Assembly (NCBI RefSeq): GCF_003711105.1
Contig: NZ_CP023865.1
Location: forward strand, 3,931,001-3,995,000
Reading direction: 5' to 3'
Source of the DNA: Actinoplanes teichomyceticus ATCC 31121
GTDB lineage: Bacteria > Actinomycetota > Actinomycetes > Mycobacteriales > Micromonosporaceae
Length of the DNA: 64,000 nucleotides
In this document: positions 20,976-29,327 of the stretch, piece after piece
Layout of the letters: each line of letters begins with the position of its first letter
Numbering within the stretch: the first letter of the stretch is position 1
Notes under the pieces: generated by a model
What the model saw: only the letters and a program-made list of their open reading frames with translations
Told to the model about the DNA's origin: nothing
Database searches by the model: none
Program-made: the position numbers and the translations under genes

Positions 20976-21074
20976 CCTTCGCGGCGCGCAGGCGCCGCCG
21001 CGGCCGGCGCTTTCTCCTGTGCGCCGGGCGTCCGTGGGTCCTTCGCGGCGCGCAGGCGCCGCCGCGGCCGGCGC
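20976..21074. repeat. Perfect 35-bp direct repeat
   Basis: 20976-21010 and 21040-21074 are identical, beginning CCTTCGCGGCGCGCAGGCGC, spaced 64 bp start to start. The region 20976-21140 is extremely GC-rich with several GGCGCC/GCGCGC self-complementary blocks. No protein-like frame is supported. Confidence 0.65.
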
Positions 21075-21148
21075 CTCCTCGCGCGCCGCCGGGCGCCGCG
21101 GGATCTTCCGCGCCGCTGCGGCTGCGCGCCGCCGGGCGCCGGCCGTGG

Positions 21149-21361
21149 TCAGGACGCCGGGTCGGCGGCGGCCCGGTGCGTGCTGATCCATTTCTCGATG
21201 TCGTCGGCCAGCCAGACCCGGCCCTGCTCCAGGTCGGCCACCGGCTTGGGGAAGTGCGCCTTGGCGGTCAGCTGGTTGACCCGCTGCCGGCTGATCGAGC
21301 CGAGACGCACCTTGATTTCATGGGTGCCCATCAATTTGACGCGGTTGCAACTCATGCGCAT
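21149..21361 (-). CDS. Small helix-turn-helix protein (AlpA-like)
   Basis: This encodes about 70 residues. From ATG 21361 (or 21355) the product reads THEIKVRLGSISRQRVNQLT, then FPKPVADLEQGRVWLADDIE and KWISTHRA, a winged-helix DNA-binding protein of the kind used by small phage- or plasmid-type regulators and excisionases. TATAGT sits one base upstream of the first ATG on the minus strand, so a leaderless transcript beginning near 21355 is likely. No integrase is adjacent. Confidence 0.65.
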   Translation of the reverse strand: MRMSCNRVKLMGTHEIKVRLGSISRQRVNQLTAKAHFPKPVADLEQGRVWLADDIEKWISTHRAAADPAS

Positions 21362-21542
21362 GACTATAGGCACTAGACAACTTGGCGGGTAGCCCACGGG
21401 CGGATTATTGCGGAAATTTTGTGGGGCGCCGGGGGAGCGTTCCGGCGCGTCGCCAGCCCGGCGCCGCCGCCTGCCGGGCCCGATGCCCGGTGGGCCGTGC
21501 AGGTGCACGGGCCGGGTCGTCGGCGTCCTCCCGGACGCCGGG

Positions 21543-22103
21543 TCACTGGCTCAGCACCCAGAACGGCAGCGGCTCGGCGGCCGAGGCGATCACCCGCCAC
21601 CCGGCCCGCTCGTACATGCCCACGTTGCCTGGCGAGGCGGTCTCCAGGACCGCGGGCAGCCCGGCGGCCGCGGCCCGGCGCAGGCCCTGCGCCATCACGG
21701 CGTGGCCCAGCCGGCGGCCGGTGTGGTCCGGGTGGGTGCCGAGGACCCCCAGATACCAGTGCGGCGTGGTGGGCAGCACGGCGCGCAGCGCCTGGTCGTA
21801 GGCGTGGACCCGGGCCCGTACCTCGGGCGGGAAGCGCTGGGCGAGGTCGTCGCCGGGCGCGGCCGGAGCGGCGGGCGGCTGCCAGATCGCGACCGCGTTG
21901 CCGCCCTCGGCGATCCAGGTGGCGCCGAGCCCGACGCGCCGGTCGAACAGGTGGCCGAAGAACACCGCGGCGTGCTGCGGGTAGGTGTCGTCGGCGGGGA
22001 ACAGCCAGCGCAGGATCGGGTCCGTGGAGAACGCGGCGACCAGGGAGGCGACGACCCTCGTACGGTCGGCCGGGGTCGCCAGGGCGATGTCGGGAGCGAT
22101 CAC
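21543..22103 (-). CDS. GNAT-family N-acetyltransferase
   Basis: This encodes 186 residues from GTG 22103. The N-terminus DRTVRVVASLVAAF-type helix (here ADRTRVVASLVAAFSTDPIL) and the acetyl-CoA pyrophosphate loop (LGTHPDHTGRRLGHAVMAQG) are clear, with a C-terminal GNVGMYERAGWRV signature typical of GNAT enzymes. Many actinobacterial relatives acetylate small amines or antibiotics; the acceptor here is unknown. It lies 11 bp downstream of the cation transporter gene in the same direction, so the two probably share a transcript. Confidence 0.8.
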   Translation of the reverse strand: MIAPDIALATPADRTRVVASLVAAFSTDPILRWLFPADDTYPQHAAVFFGHLFDRRVGLGATWIAEGGNAVAIWQPPAAPAAPGDDLAQRFPPEVRARVHAYDQALRAVLPTTPHWYLGVLGTHPDHTGRRLGHAVMAQGLRRAAAAGLPAVLETASPGNVGMYERAGWRVIASAAEPLPFWVLSQ

Positions 22104-22114
22104 GGCTGGCGACT

Positions 22115-23134
22115 CTAGACGGCCATCCGGGCGTGCGAGATCCGCAGATGATGCTCGGCGCCGGGATGGGTGTCCGGGTCGACGTGCACGGTGGCCTCGC
22201 ACAGCCTCGGCACGTGGCGGGTCAGCTGGTGCTCGGCGTCGGCGGCGATCTCGTGCGCGGCGATCAGGCTCAGATGCGCGTCGACCACCACCGCGGCCTC
22301 GGCGTGCAGCCGGTGCCCGACCCAGCGCATCCGCAGCCCGGACACCTCCCGCACGCCCGGGATCAGCCGCAGCTGCCGTTCGGCCCGGTCCACCAGCTCC
22401 GGGTCGACCCGGTCCATCAGCCGCCGGTAGACCTCCCGCGCCGCGTCCTTGAGCACGACCAGGATCGCCGCGGTGATCAGCAGGCCGACGACCGGGTCGG
22501 CCCATCGCCAGCCGAGCCCGGCGCCGGCCGCGGCGAGCACCACCGCGAGCGAGGCGAACCCGTCGGTGCGCGCGTGCAGTCCGTCGGCGACCAGGGCGGC
22601 CGAGCCGATCCGCCGGCCCACCGCGATCCGGTAGCGGGCGACCAGCTCGTTGCCGGCGAAGCCGATCAGGCCCGCCGCCGCGACCCACGGCAGGTGGCTC
22701 ATCGCCTGCGGCTCGACCAGCCGCCGCACGGCGACGAACGCCGACGCCGCCGCCGACGCGGCGATCACCAGCACGATCACGATCCCGGCGAGGTCCTCGG
22801 CGCGGCCGAAACCATAGGTGTACGCCCGGGTCGCGGCCCGCCGCCCGAGCCAGAAGGCGATGCCCAGCGGTACGGCGGTGAGCGCGTCCGCGACGTTGTG
22901 CAGGGTGTCGCCGAGCAGCGCCACGGAGCCGGAGAGCGCGACGACGGCGGCCTGCGCCGCGGCGGTCAGCCCGAGCGCGCCCAGCGAGATCCACAGTGCG
23001 CGGATCCCGGCGCGTGACGATTCCAGCGCCGGATCGACCTTGTCGGCGGCGTCGTGCGAGTGCGGTGTGAGCCGGCGCCACCAGGCCGGTCCGTGGTGCT
23101 GCCCGGCCGCGTGGCCGTGCTGGTGTGCGGTCAT
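22115..23134 (-). CDS. Cation diffusion facilitator (zinc-type efflux)
   Basis: This encodes 339 residues from ATG 23134, with GAGGGGG upstream. A His-rich start (HQHGHAAGQHHG) is followed by six membrane helices. The first helix region has SVALLGDTLHNVADALTAVP (the HxxxD transport site) and a later one has ALVADGLHARTDGFASLAVV, the second HxxxD. The C-terminal cytoplasmic domain (about 250-339) has a typical CDF metal-binding fold (LRMRWVGHRLHAEAAVVVDA). It exports Zn2+ or a similar divalent metal. It is divergent from an ArsR-family repressor, which probably senses the same metal. Confidence 0.87.
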   Translation of the reverse strand: MTAHQHGHAAGQHHGPAWWRRLTPHSHDAADKVDPALESSRAGIRALWISLGALGLTAAAQAAVVALSGSVALLGDTLHNVADALTAVPLGIAFWLGRRAATRAYTYGFGRAEDLAGIVIVLVIAASAAASAFVAVRRLVEPQAMSHLPWVAAAGLIGFAGNELVARYRIAVGRRIGSAALVADGLHARTDGFASLAVVLAAAGAGLGWRWADPVVGLLITAAILVVLKDAAREVYRRLMDRVDPELVDRAERQLRLIPGVREVSGLRMRWVGHRLHAEAAVVVDAHLSLIAAHEIAADAEHQLTRHVPRLCEATVHVDPDTHPGAEHHLRISHARMAV

Positions 23135-23171
23135 CGTGGTGCCCCCTCGTAGCCACGTGTCACATCGCGCC

Positions 23172-23195
23172 CATAATATGTGCTCATGCGCGCAC
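23172..23195 (+). promoter_or_regulatory. Likely leaderless promoter of arsR gene
   Basis: CATAAT (23172-23177) lies nine bases before ATG 23186, a spacing usual for leaderless actinobacterial transcripts. The region TGTGCTCATGCGCGCA is partly self-complementary and could be the repressor site. Confidence 0.4.
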
Positions 23196-23533
23196 GCGAC
23201 AACGTTGCACATGCCAGTGACCTGCAGAAACACCCTTCCGGCGACAACGTGGACGCCGCAGCGATCGAGGCTGCCACGACCGTGCTCGCGATGCTCGCCG
23301 ACCCCACCCGGCTGCGGCTGCTGGCCCACCTGCGCGCCGGCGAGCGGGACGTCACCGCGCTGACCGCCGCCCTCGGCTCGGCCCGCCCGGCGGTCTCGCA
23401 GCACCTGGGCAAGCTGCGGCTGGCCGGCCTGGTGCGGGTCCGCCGCGAGGGCCGCCGCCAGGTGTACGCCCTGTCCGGCCCGCACGTCGCCCGCCTGATC
23501 GCCGAGGTGCTGCACGCCGCCACCCGGCGCTGA
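23186..23533 (+). CDS. ArsR-family metalloregulator
   Basis: This encodes 115 residues (a GTG at 23180 would add two). The winged-helix core is clear: VLAMLADPTRLRLLAHLRAG, then DVTALTAALGSARPAVSQHL and GKLRLAGLVRVRREGRRQVY. The classical ELCVCDL arsenic site is absent, and metal ligands are more likely in the His/Asp-containing termini (GPHVARLIAEVLHA matches the alpha-5 site of zinc/cobalt/nickel sensors). It is divergent from the CDF transporter, so it probably represses it until metal binds. Confidence 0.8.
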   Translation: MRARDNVAHASDLQKHPSGDNVDAAAIEAATTVLAMLADPTRLRLLAHLRAGERDVTALTAALGSARPAVSQHLGKLRLAGLVRVRREGRRQVYALSGPHVARLIAEVLHAATRR

Positions 23534-23600
23534 CCCGCCGCGGGCGCGCACCGGTCGAGCCGGCGCCGGCTCGACCGAAGCGGCGGCGTTCACCAGCCCG

Positions 23601-24794
23601 TCACCGGCCGGCGCGCGCCGCCGCGGGCAGGCCGGCCTCGACGAGGTCGGCCGCCCGGGCCGCGCCGCCCTGCTCACGCACCTCCTGCCGGATGGCGGCG
23701 CACCGGGCCGCCACGGTGGCGTCGCAGGTGAGCTGCAGCAGCGACTCACGCAGCTGCTGCGCGGTGACGGTGGCCGAGTCGACGACGCGGGCCACCCCGA
23801 GCGCGGCGAGCTGGTCGGCGTTGGCGAACTGATCGGCGGCCTGCGGCGCGGCGATCATCGGGGTGCCGCAGTACAGCCCCTCGCTGCTGCCGCCCATGCC
23901 GGCGTGGGTCAGGAACGCGTCCGCCTGTTCCAGGATGGCCAGCTGGGGGACCCAGGGGTGCACCTCGACGCTGTCCGGCACGGCGCCGAGCTGCGCCGGG
24001 TCGACGTGCCGGCCGATCTGCAGCACGGTGTGCCAGCCGGGGAGCGCGCCGAAGGCGCTGATGCAGCGGCGGTAGAAATCGGGATGCCGGGTGAAGGCCG
24101 ACCCGAGCGAGACCAGCAGCACCTTGTCGGCGGTCGCGGGGCGCGTCCAGGAGCCCTGCGCGCAGCGGTCGCCCAGGGCCGGGCCGACGAAGCGGTAGAC
24201 GGCCGGATCCACCCGGTCCGCGTGCGGCTGCAGGGCGCGGGGGATGAGGGCCAGGCAGTGTTCCGGCCGGCCCTGGAAGGCGATGCTGTCGGTCACGGAG
24301 GATCCGTTGGCTGCCAGCCAGTCGGTGAACCGCCGGTAGTACTCGGCTCCCCGCGGGTCGGCGCGCATCGCCTCGATGGCCGGCGCCATCTCGGTCTCGT
24401 ACCCGTCCCAGGCCACGAACGTGCTGGAGAGCTGGATCGCGGGGATGCCCCACCGCTCGCCCAGCAGCCGGGCCGGCGCGCCGGCGATGTCGTAGAGGAA
24501 CAGGTCCGGCCGGTCGCCGGTGTAGGCGTCGTGCAGCTGCGGGAGCATGGCGATCGCGTCGTCGAGGAACAGCGTCAGCTGCTCGATCGGGTCACCGGTC
24601 CACTCCTGCTCGGTGCTGGGCAGCGTCGAGCGGTACGGCTTGAGCTCGGCTCCGGTGCCGGCGATGACGGCGGCGAACGACGGGTCGTTGGCGTAGCTGA
24701 CCCGGTGGCCCCGGGCCACGAGGGTGCGCACGATGTCCAGGCTCGGGTTGACGTGCCCGTGTGCCGGGATGCTGACCATAGCGATGTGGGCCAT
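23601..24794 (-). CDS. Macrolide-type glycosyltransferase (GT1)
   Basis: This encodes 397 residues from ATG 24794, with GAGGAG upstream. The N-terminus HIAMVSIPAHGHVNPSLDIV contains the catalytic His of GT-B enzymes. The C-terminal nucleotide-sugar site reads VHPWVPQLAILEQADAFLTH, then AGMGGSSEGLYCGTPMIAAP. The closest known relatives are OleD/MgtA-type enzymes that inactivate macrolides or glycosylate phenols using UDP-glucose. The divergent TetR gene and two operators at 24814-24879 suggest induction by the compound it modifies. Acceptor unknown. Confidence 0.85.
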   Translation of the reverse strand: MAHIAMVSIPAHGHVNPSLDIVRTLVARGHRVSYANDPSFAAVIAGTGAELKPYRSTLPSTEQEWTGDPIEQLTLFLDDAIAMLPQLHDAYTGDRPDLFLYDIAGAPARLLGERWGIPAIQLSSTFVAWDGYETEMAPAIEAMRADPRGAEYYRRFTDWLAANGSSVTDSIAFQGRPEHCLALIPRALQPHADRVDPAVYRFVGPALGDRCAQGSWTRPATADKVLLVSLGSAFTRHPDFYRRCISAFGALPGWHTVLQIGRHVDPAQLGAVPDSVEVHPWVPQLAILEQADAFLTHAGMGGSSEGLYCGTPMIAAPQAADQFANADQLAALGVARVVDSATVTAQQLRESLLQLTCDATVAARCAAIRQEVREQGGAARAADLVEAGLPAAARAGR

Positions 24795-24813
24795 GACTCT
24801 CCTCAGAGACGTG

Positions 24814-24879
24814 ACGAGACGTTTCGTCTCGTTACCCTGCCGTACGGTCCGCCGTCCGTCAAGACGAGGCGTCTCGTCT
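24814..24879. promoter_or_regulatory. Two TetR operators between GT and tetR genes
   Basis: ACGAGACGTTTCGTCTCGT (24814-24832) has perfect 8-bp arms. AGACGAGGCGTCTCGTCT (24862-24879) has perfect 7-bp arms and shares the ACGAG...CGTCTCGT core. One lies near each divergent gene, suggesting one repressor controls both. Confidence 0.75.
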
Positions 24880-24900
24880 CTTCTGCGGTAGGGTGGCGGC

Positions 24901-25482
24901 ATGCCCACTCCCGATCCCGGCCGCCGCAACGAACGTGCCCGCCAGGCCATCCTGCGAGCCGCGCTGGAGCTGCTGGCCGACAGCGGCTACGCGGACCTGA
25001 CCGTCGAGGCCATCGCCGCCCGCGCCGGCGTGGGCAAACAGACCATCTACCGGTGGTGGCGCGGCAAGGGCGCGGTGATCCTGGACGCGCTGGTCGAGTC
25101 CGCGACCGCGGGCGCCGCCGCGCTGCCCGACACCGGTGACCTGCGCGCCGACCTGCGCGCCGTGCTGCGCGGCACGGTCGCCGAATTCGCCGACCCCAAG
25201 CTGTCGGCGACCACCCGGGCGCTGACCATCGAGACGCTCTCCGACGACCGGCTCGCCGAGGAGGTCCGCGACCGGCTGCTGCGACCACAGCTGGCCGCGG
25301 TCGCCGACCGGCTGCGCGCCGCCCGCCGGGCCGGGCAGGTGCGCGCCGACGTCGACCTCGACCAGGTGGTCGAGCTGCTGATGGGCCCGGTGTACCACCG
25401 GTGGCTGCTGCGCACCGGGCCGCTCACCGACGACTACGCCGACGCCGTCGTGGAACTCGTCCTGACCGCCGTCGCCCGCTGA
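24901..25482 (+). CDS. TetR-family regulator of the glycosyltransferase
   Basis: This encodes 193 residues. The DNA-binding domain is textbook: RQAILRAALELLADSGYADL, then VEAIAARAGVGKQTIYRWWR. The C-terminal part matches the TetR_C subgroup with LSATTRALTIETLSDD and LLMGPVYHRWLLRTGPL. It is divergent from the glycosyltransferase at 23601-24794, with two shared palindromes in the 106-bp gap. It is likely a drug-responsive repressor of both genes. Confidence 0.87.
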   Translation: MPTPDPGRRNERARQAILRAALELLADSGYADLTVEAIAARAGVGKQTIYRWWRGKGAVILDALVESATAGAAALPDTGDLRADLRAVLRGTVAEFADPKLSATTRALTIETLSDDRLAEEVRDRLLRPQLAAVADRLRAARRAGQVRADVDLDQVVELLMGPVYHRWLLRTGPLTDDYADAVVELVLTAVAR

Positions 25483-25524
25483 CCGCCGCCGCGACCCGTC
25501 GCCCGGATCCGCGTCCGGCGGGCC

Positions 25525-26547
25525 TCACCCGGGCGGACCCGCGGCGTGCGCCGCCCGGCTCACCGCCCGGCAGATCAGCGGATCGGTCAGGACGTCGGTG
25601 CTGTCGCTGATCTGGTCGATGGACCCGACCGGCCGGCGGCCACCGAGCAGCGCCGCGGCGAAACGGTCCGCGCCGATCACCGGGTAACCGCGGTCGAAGT
25701 ACGGCCGGCGCGCCGCGTCGACCGGCGGGCCCAGCCGCAACGCGTTCTGCCGGCGGCCGGCCTCCTCGTAGGCCGCGCACAGGGCCGCGGCCCGGCTGCC
25801 CGCGTCGCCGGTGGACAGGGCCGCGGCCAGGTGCGCCGCCGCCGGGTCGCGGCGCACCGCCGCCGACAACCACTTCTGGTACGGCGGCCACCGCCGCTGC
25901 TGCAGCAGCAGCAACCGGGCCAGATCCCGGACCAGGCGGGCGGTCACCATCCGCGACCCGGGATCGTCGCCGATCTCCGCGGTACGCCCGACGAACGCCT
26001 CCTCCTGGCCGATCCGCGCCCACTGGCAGCCCAGCACGTACGTCCACACGTCCGGCGGATACCAGGACAGCCGCCGGCGGATCGCGCGCAGCCGGCCGTC
26101 CGGGTCGTGGAACACCGCGCCGCCGGTGATCTCGGCGAGCCGCTGCCACGGCGTGCCCAGCCAGTCGATCTCGCCGGCCGGGTCGTAGCCGAGCCGCTCG
26201 CGCAGCCACGCGCCCGGCTCGGCGACGGTCACGTAGTGCTCGACCGGCCCGTCGGTGTCGGCCATCGACCGGACCCGGGCGCCCGGCGGCGCGAAGTGGG
26301 TCGGCCAGCCCCGGAAACGCTTCGGCAGCGTGTGCCGCAGCCGCTCGGCCAGGTCGCCCGGCTCGGCCAGGAACAGCTCGACGCGCGGACCCCAGTCGTG
26401 GTCGGTGGACCGGACGGTGTCGAACCCGAGCACGTCGCTGCCCGGGCCGATCCGGGCGGCGGCGTGCGGCCGGTCGCCCAGCAGCGGGCGCACCGCCTCG
26501 TGGTAGAACAGGCCGGCCAGTTCGACGCCGGGACGGAAAATGGGCAT
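25525..26547 (-). CDS. DUF4037 protein (nucleotidyltransferase-like)
   Basis: This encodes 340 residues. The N-terminal part has [20 protein letters not shown], matching the DxD-like metal site of DUF4037 proteins, which have a nucleotidyltransferase-like fold. Later motifs [40 protein letters not shown] and [16 protein letters not shown] are the family's conserved blocks. Length is normal. Function is unknown; homologues are sometimes grouped with aminoglycoside nucleotidyltransferases. It is divergent from the truncated phosphotransferase at 26593. Confidence 0.8.
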   Translation of the reverse strand: MPIFRPGVELAGLFYHEAVRPLLGDRPHAAARIGPGSDVLGFDTVRSTDHDWGPRVELFLAEPGDLAERLRHTLPKRFRGWPTHFAPPGARVRSMADTDGPVEHYVTVAEPGAWLRERLGYDPAGEIDWLGTPWQRLAEITGGAVFHDPDGRLRAIRRRLSWYPPDVWTYVLGCQWARIGQEEAFVGRTAEIGDDPGSRMVTARLVRDLARLLLLQQRRWPPYQKWLSAAVRRDPAAAHLAAALSTGDAGSRAAALCAAYEEAGRRQNALRLGPPVDAARRPYFDRGYPVIGADRFAAALLGGRRPVGSIDQISDSTDVLTDPLICRAVSRAAHAAGPPG

Positions 26548-26592
26548 GGCACCGGTCTAGCATCGCGGCATGGCAGAGATCATGGCATTTTC

Positions 26593-27069
26593 GTGGTGAG
26601 CGCGGCCGCCGCGCGGCTGGCGCAGAGCACGGCCAACGAGGTCACCGACGGGGTCTGGCGGGTGCCCCGCGACGGTGGCACGGCGGTGCCGGAAGTCCTC
26701 ATGCCACGGCGGGACGGGGCGGCGGCGCACCTGGCGGCCGGCGCCGAGCCCGGCCACGTCACCTACTGGCGGCGCGAGCCGATCGCGTACGCCGAAGGGT
26801 TGGCCCGGACCGCCTGCGCCGGCGTCCTGACCGCGGTGATCGACGGCTACGTCCGCGGCATGTCCGCGACCGATCCGGCGCTGGTCGAGCGCGCCATCAT
26901 GACCACCGGGGCGGCCAAGTACTTCTGGCTGGCGCCCCGCATGATCGACACGCTGATGCGCGACCAGCGTGCCGTCGCCTACGACGCGCGGGGCGGGCCG
27001 GAGCGGTTCGCCGGGCGCGCGCCGGTCCTCGAGGTGATCGCCCGGTGGGCGCGGGAGGCGTTGCGATGA
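26593..27069 (+). pseudogene. Phosphotransferase-like gene with large internal in-frame deletion
   Basis: This encodes only 158 residues, GTG start. The first part ([35 protein letters not shown]) resembles the N-lobe of actinobacterial aminoglycoside-phosphotransferase-like proteins. The last part ([36 protein letters not shown]) resembles their C-terminus. The middle, with the catalytic HGD and DxD motifs, is missing, and the two ends join in frame near 26820. Such proteins are usually about twice this length. It overlaps the next gene by 4 nt (ATGA) and may be kept only for coupling. The family assignment is from memory. Confidence 0.5.
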
Positions 27070-27629
27070 CCGACTGGCGCGCCGACCGGATCGGGTCGGC
27101 GGTGCGCGGGCACAACCCGACCGTGCTGGCCCGGATGCCGGGCGGGTTCGCGGTGATCGGGGACACCCAGTTCCTGCCCGGGTACTGCCTGCTGCTGACC
27201 GCCGATCCGGCCGTGGAACGGCTCAGCGACCTGCCCCGCGCGGCGCGGACGGCGTTCCTGGACAGCATGGACCGGCTCGGCGAGGCCGTCGAGCGCGCGT
27301 GCGCGTCGCTGGATCCGGCGTTCCGGCGGATCAACCTGGAGATCCTGGGCAACACCGACCCGTATCTGCACGCGCACATCTGGCCACGCTACGAGTGGGA
27401 GCCGCCCGATCTGCGGCGCGGCCCGGTGTGGCGCTACCCGCCGGCACAGTGGACGCGGGCGCCGCTGGGCCCGCGGCACGATCCGCTGCGCGCGGCCATC
27501 GCCCGGCATCTGGGGCCGGCCGCGGCGACGGGCGCCGGGGCCGGCGGTCCCGCGCGGGGAGCCGGGGCCGGTCAGCCGGTGGTGAAGGGTTTGACGAAGC
27601 GGGCCGACGAGGAGCAGATGTCCTCGTAG
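27066..27629 (+). CDS. HIT-family hydrolase-like protein
   Basis: This encodes 187 residues from ATG 27066, coupled to the previous frame by ATGA. The sequence [20 protein letters not shown] contains the HIT-like triad region, with H102-x-H104-x-W106 in place of HxHxH. The second half is disordered and Gly/Ala-rich. Family members hydrolyse dinucleoside polyphosphates or AMP conjugates; many actinobacterial relatives with HxHxW are annotated as Ap4A hydrolases. The last 58 nt overlap the convergent GNAT gene, so the true C-terminus may be an extension caused by loss of an earlier stop. Confidence 0.65.
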   Translation: MTDWRADRIGSAVRGHNPTVLARMPGGFAVIGDTQFLPGYCLLLTADPAVERLSDLPRAARTAFLDSMDRLGEAVERACASLDPAFRRINLEILGNTDPYLHAHIWPRYEWEPPDLRRGPVWRYPPAQWTRAPLGPRHDPLRAAIARHLGPAAATGAGAGGPARGAGAGQPVVKGLTKRADEEQMSS

Positions 27630-28018
27630 CCGAGCAGCTTGTAGAACTCGTGGGTCCGGGTGCGGGTGCGGCTGCTGGTCACCTCCATCTTCACGCAGCC
27701 GGCCGCCCGGGCCTGCTCCTCGGCGGCGGTGACCAGCGACCGGCCCACACCGCGGCCGCGGTAGCGCTGGTCGACCACCAGGGCGACCAGCCGGCCCATC
27801 CGCCCGGTCCGCTCCAGCAGGGGCAGCACGTGCAGCGCCGCGACGCCGACCAGGGCGCCGTCGTCGTCGGCGCCGATGAGCCAGCTGCACGGCTCGTCCA
27901 GCCAGAGGTCGAGCCGTTCCCGCACCGATGTCTCGGTGGTCGGATAGCCCAGCTGGCCCAGCAGGGCGGTGAGCGCCGGCACGTCCCGGTGCCGAACCGG
28001 GCGAAGCGGTATATCCAT
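27572..28018 (-). CDS. GNAT-family N-acetyltransferase
   Basis: This encodes 148 residues from ATG 28018. The core is standard: LRPVRHRDVPALTALLGQLG at the N-terminus, LVALVVDQRYRGRGVGRSLV as the acetyl-CoA loop, then CVKMEVTSSRTRTRTHEFYK and LLGYED. This resembles small GNAT proteins annotated as AAC(3)-like or general acetyltransferases. The acceptor is unknown. Its 3' end overlaps the convergent HIT-like gene by 58 nt. Confidence 0.8.
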   Translation of the reverse strand: MDIPLRPVRHRDVPALTALLGQLGYPTTETSVRERLDLWLDEPCSWLIGADDDGALVGVAALHVLPLLERTGRMGRLVALVVDQRYRGRGVGRSLVTAAEEQARAAGCVKMEVTSSRTRTRTHEFYKLLGYEDICSSSARFVKPFTTG

Positions 28019-28079
28019 ACCGGCATTGTGGTGGAACGGCGATCCGCGGGAAACCCGCCCACCCGGTCGCGACCTGAGC

Positions 28080-28386
28080 GGCGGCGCCACCGCCGGAGCC
28101 GCGCGCCCCGGCCGGTTGCCCACGGGTTGCGGGTCACGCCGTACCGGATCGATCCGGCGGCGAAGCTGAGCGGCATCTCGGGGACCGTGTGAGGTCGACG
28201 GTGACCGGCCCGGCCGCCCGGAACCCGGCGCACCAGGTCGCTGTCGTGGCGGGCCACCGCCGACCGGATGGCGCGGCTGCCGATCGTGAACGGCACGCCG
28301 GCCGCCATCGGCCCACCGTCCTCGAGCAGGAACGGCGCCCCGGCCGGCGGCCCGTCGGCGGCGGATTCGCCTCGGGGGAACGTCAT
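28080..28386 (-). pseudogene. Unidentified minus-strand frame, probably degraded
   Basis: A frame from ATG 28386 reads MTFPRGESAADGPPAGAPFL, then GVPFTIGSRAIRSAVARHDS, DLVRRVPGG and EMPLSFAAGSIRYGVTRNPW. Some of this looks protein-like, and an alternative frame just upstream ends NSLDARVDVRQRLRQLLERA, NPAH with its stop next to the ATG. The frames switch and then run into the GNAT promoter. No family is recognised. Confidence 0.25.
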
Positions 28387-28520
28387 GGGCGTCCGGTGCT
28401 ACCGCGCCGGTCCGTGCCGGTGTGCGCCGGGTTGACACCCGCACGTTCGAGCAGCTGGCGGAGCCGCTGCCGGACGTCGACCCTGGCGTCCAGGGAGTTG
28501 AGGGCGACGACGGCAAATTC

Positions 28521-28562
28521 TGCGTGCTACGCATCTTTGCGTACCACGCAACTACCGGTAGT
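28521..28562. promoter_or_regulatory. Three palindromes upstream of tetR gene
   Basis: TGCGTGCTACGCA (28521-28533), TGCGTACCACGCA (28538-28550) and ACTACCGGTAGT (28551-28562) are perfect or near-perfect inverted repeats immediately before the TetR start at 28572. The first two share TGCGTnnnACGCA and are likely repressor half-site pairs. Confidence 0.65.
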
Positions 28563-28571
28563 GTGGGTGGC

Positions 28572-29192
28572 ATGGCGGGGCTACGGGAACGCAAGAAGGC
28601 CGAGACGCGGGCGGCGCTCGGCTGGGCCGCGATCCACCTCACCGCGCAGCGCGGCTACGACAACGTCCGCGTCGAAGACATCGCCGAGGCGGCCGGTGTC
28701 TCCCCGCGTACCTTCAACAACTACTTCTCCAGCAAGGCCGAGGCGATCGCCTCCCGCCACCTCGACCGCAGCCTGCGCACCGCCGCCGCGCTGCGCGAGC
28801 GCCCCGCCGAAGAGCCACTCTGGACGGCGTTGCGCAACGCCGCGCTGCAGCAGTTCACGCCCGGCCCCGAGGTCGAGGCGATGCCCTCTCCCGCACACGC
28901 CCAGTGGGTGACCGGCGTGCGCGCCATGCTCGCCGAGCCCGCGCTGCAGGGTGAGCGGCTGCGCGCCACCGCGATCGCCGAGGCCGAGCTGGCCGCCGCG
29001 GTCGCCGAGCGCACCGGCACCGACCCGGCCACCGACATGTATCCGCGGCTCGTCGCGGCCGCCGCCAGCGCCGCGATCACCGTGGCCATGCAGCACTATC
29101 TCGACAGCGCCGACCCGCCCACCCCGATCGAGCGGCTCATCACCGACGCCTTCACCCAGGTCGCCGCCGGCCTCCCGACGCCGGCCCGCTGA
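28572..29192 (+). CDS. TetR-family regulator
   Basis: This encodes 206 residues. The DNA-binding part KAETRAALGWAAIHLTAQRG, then VEDIAEAAGVSPRTFNNYFS is clear. The C-terminal region (HLDRSLRTAAALRERP, AQWVTGVRAMLAEPALQG) matches the TetR subgroup that controls FAD monooxygenases in actinobacteria. It lies 135 bp upstream of the monooxygenase at 29328, in the same direction, so it may regulate both itself and that gene through the upstream palindromes. Confidence 0.87.
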   Translation: MAGLRERKKAETRAALGWAAIHLTAQRGYDNVRVEDIAEAAGVSPRTFNNYFSSKAEAIASRHLDRSLRTAAALRERPAEEPLWTALRNAALQQFTPGPEVEAMPSPAHAQWVTGVRAMLAEPALQGERLRATAIAEAELAAAVAERTGTDPATDMYPRLVAAAASAAITVAMQHYLDSADPPTPIERLITDAFTQVAAGLPTPAR

Positions 29193-29327
29193 AACTCGCG
29201 CACGCGAGGCCCGCTTCGCGCGCAGCGCAACCCCACCACGTTCCGCAACCGCGTCACACCCCGCGGCGGGCCGGTCGTATGCCGTGCCTGCCGTGGCGAT
29301 GACGCACACCCCGAAGGGATCACGATC

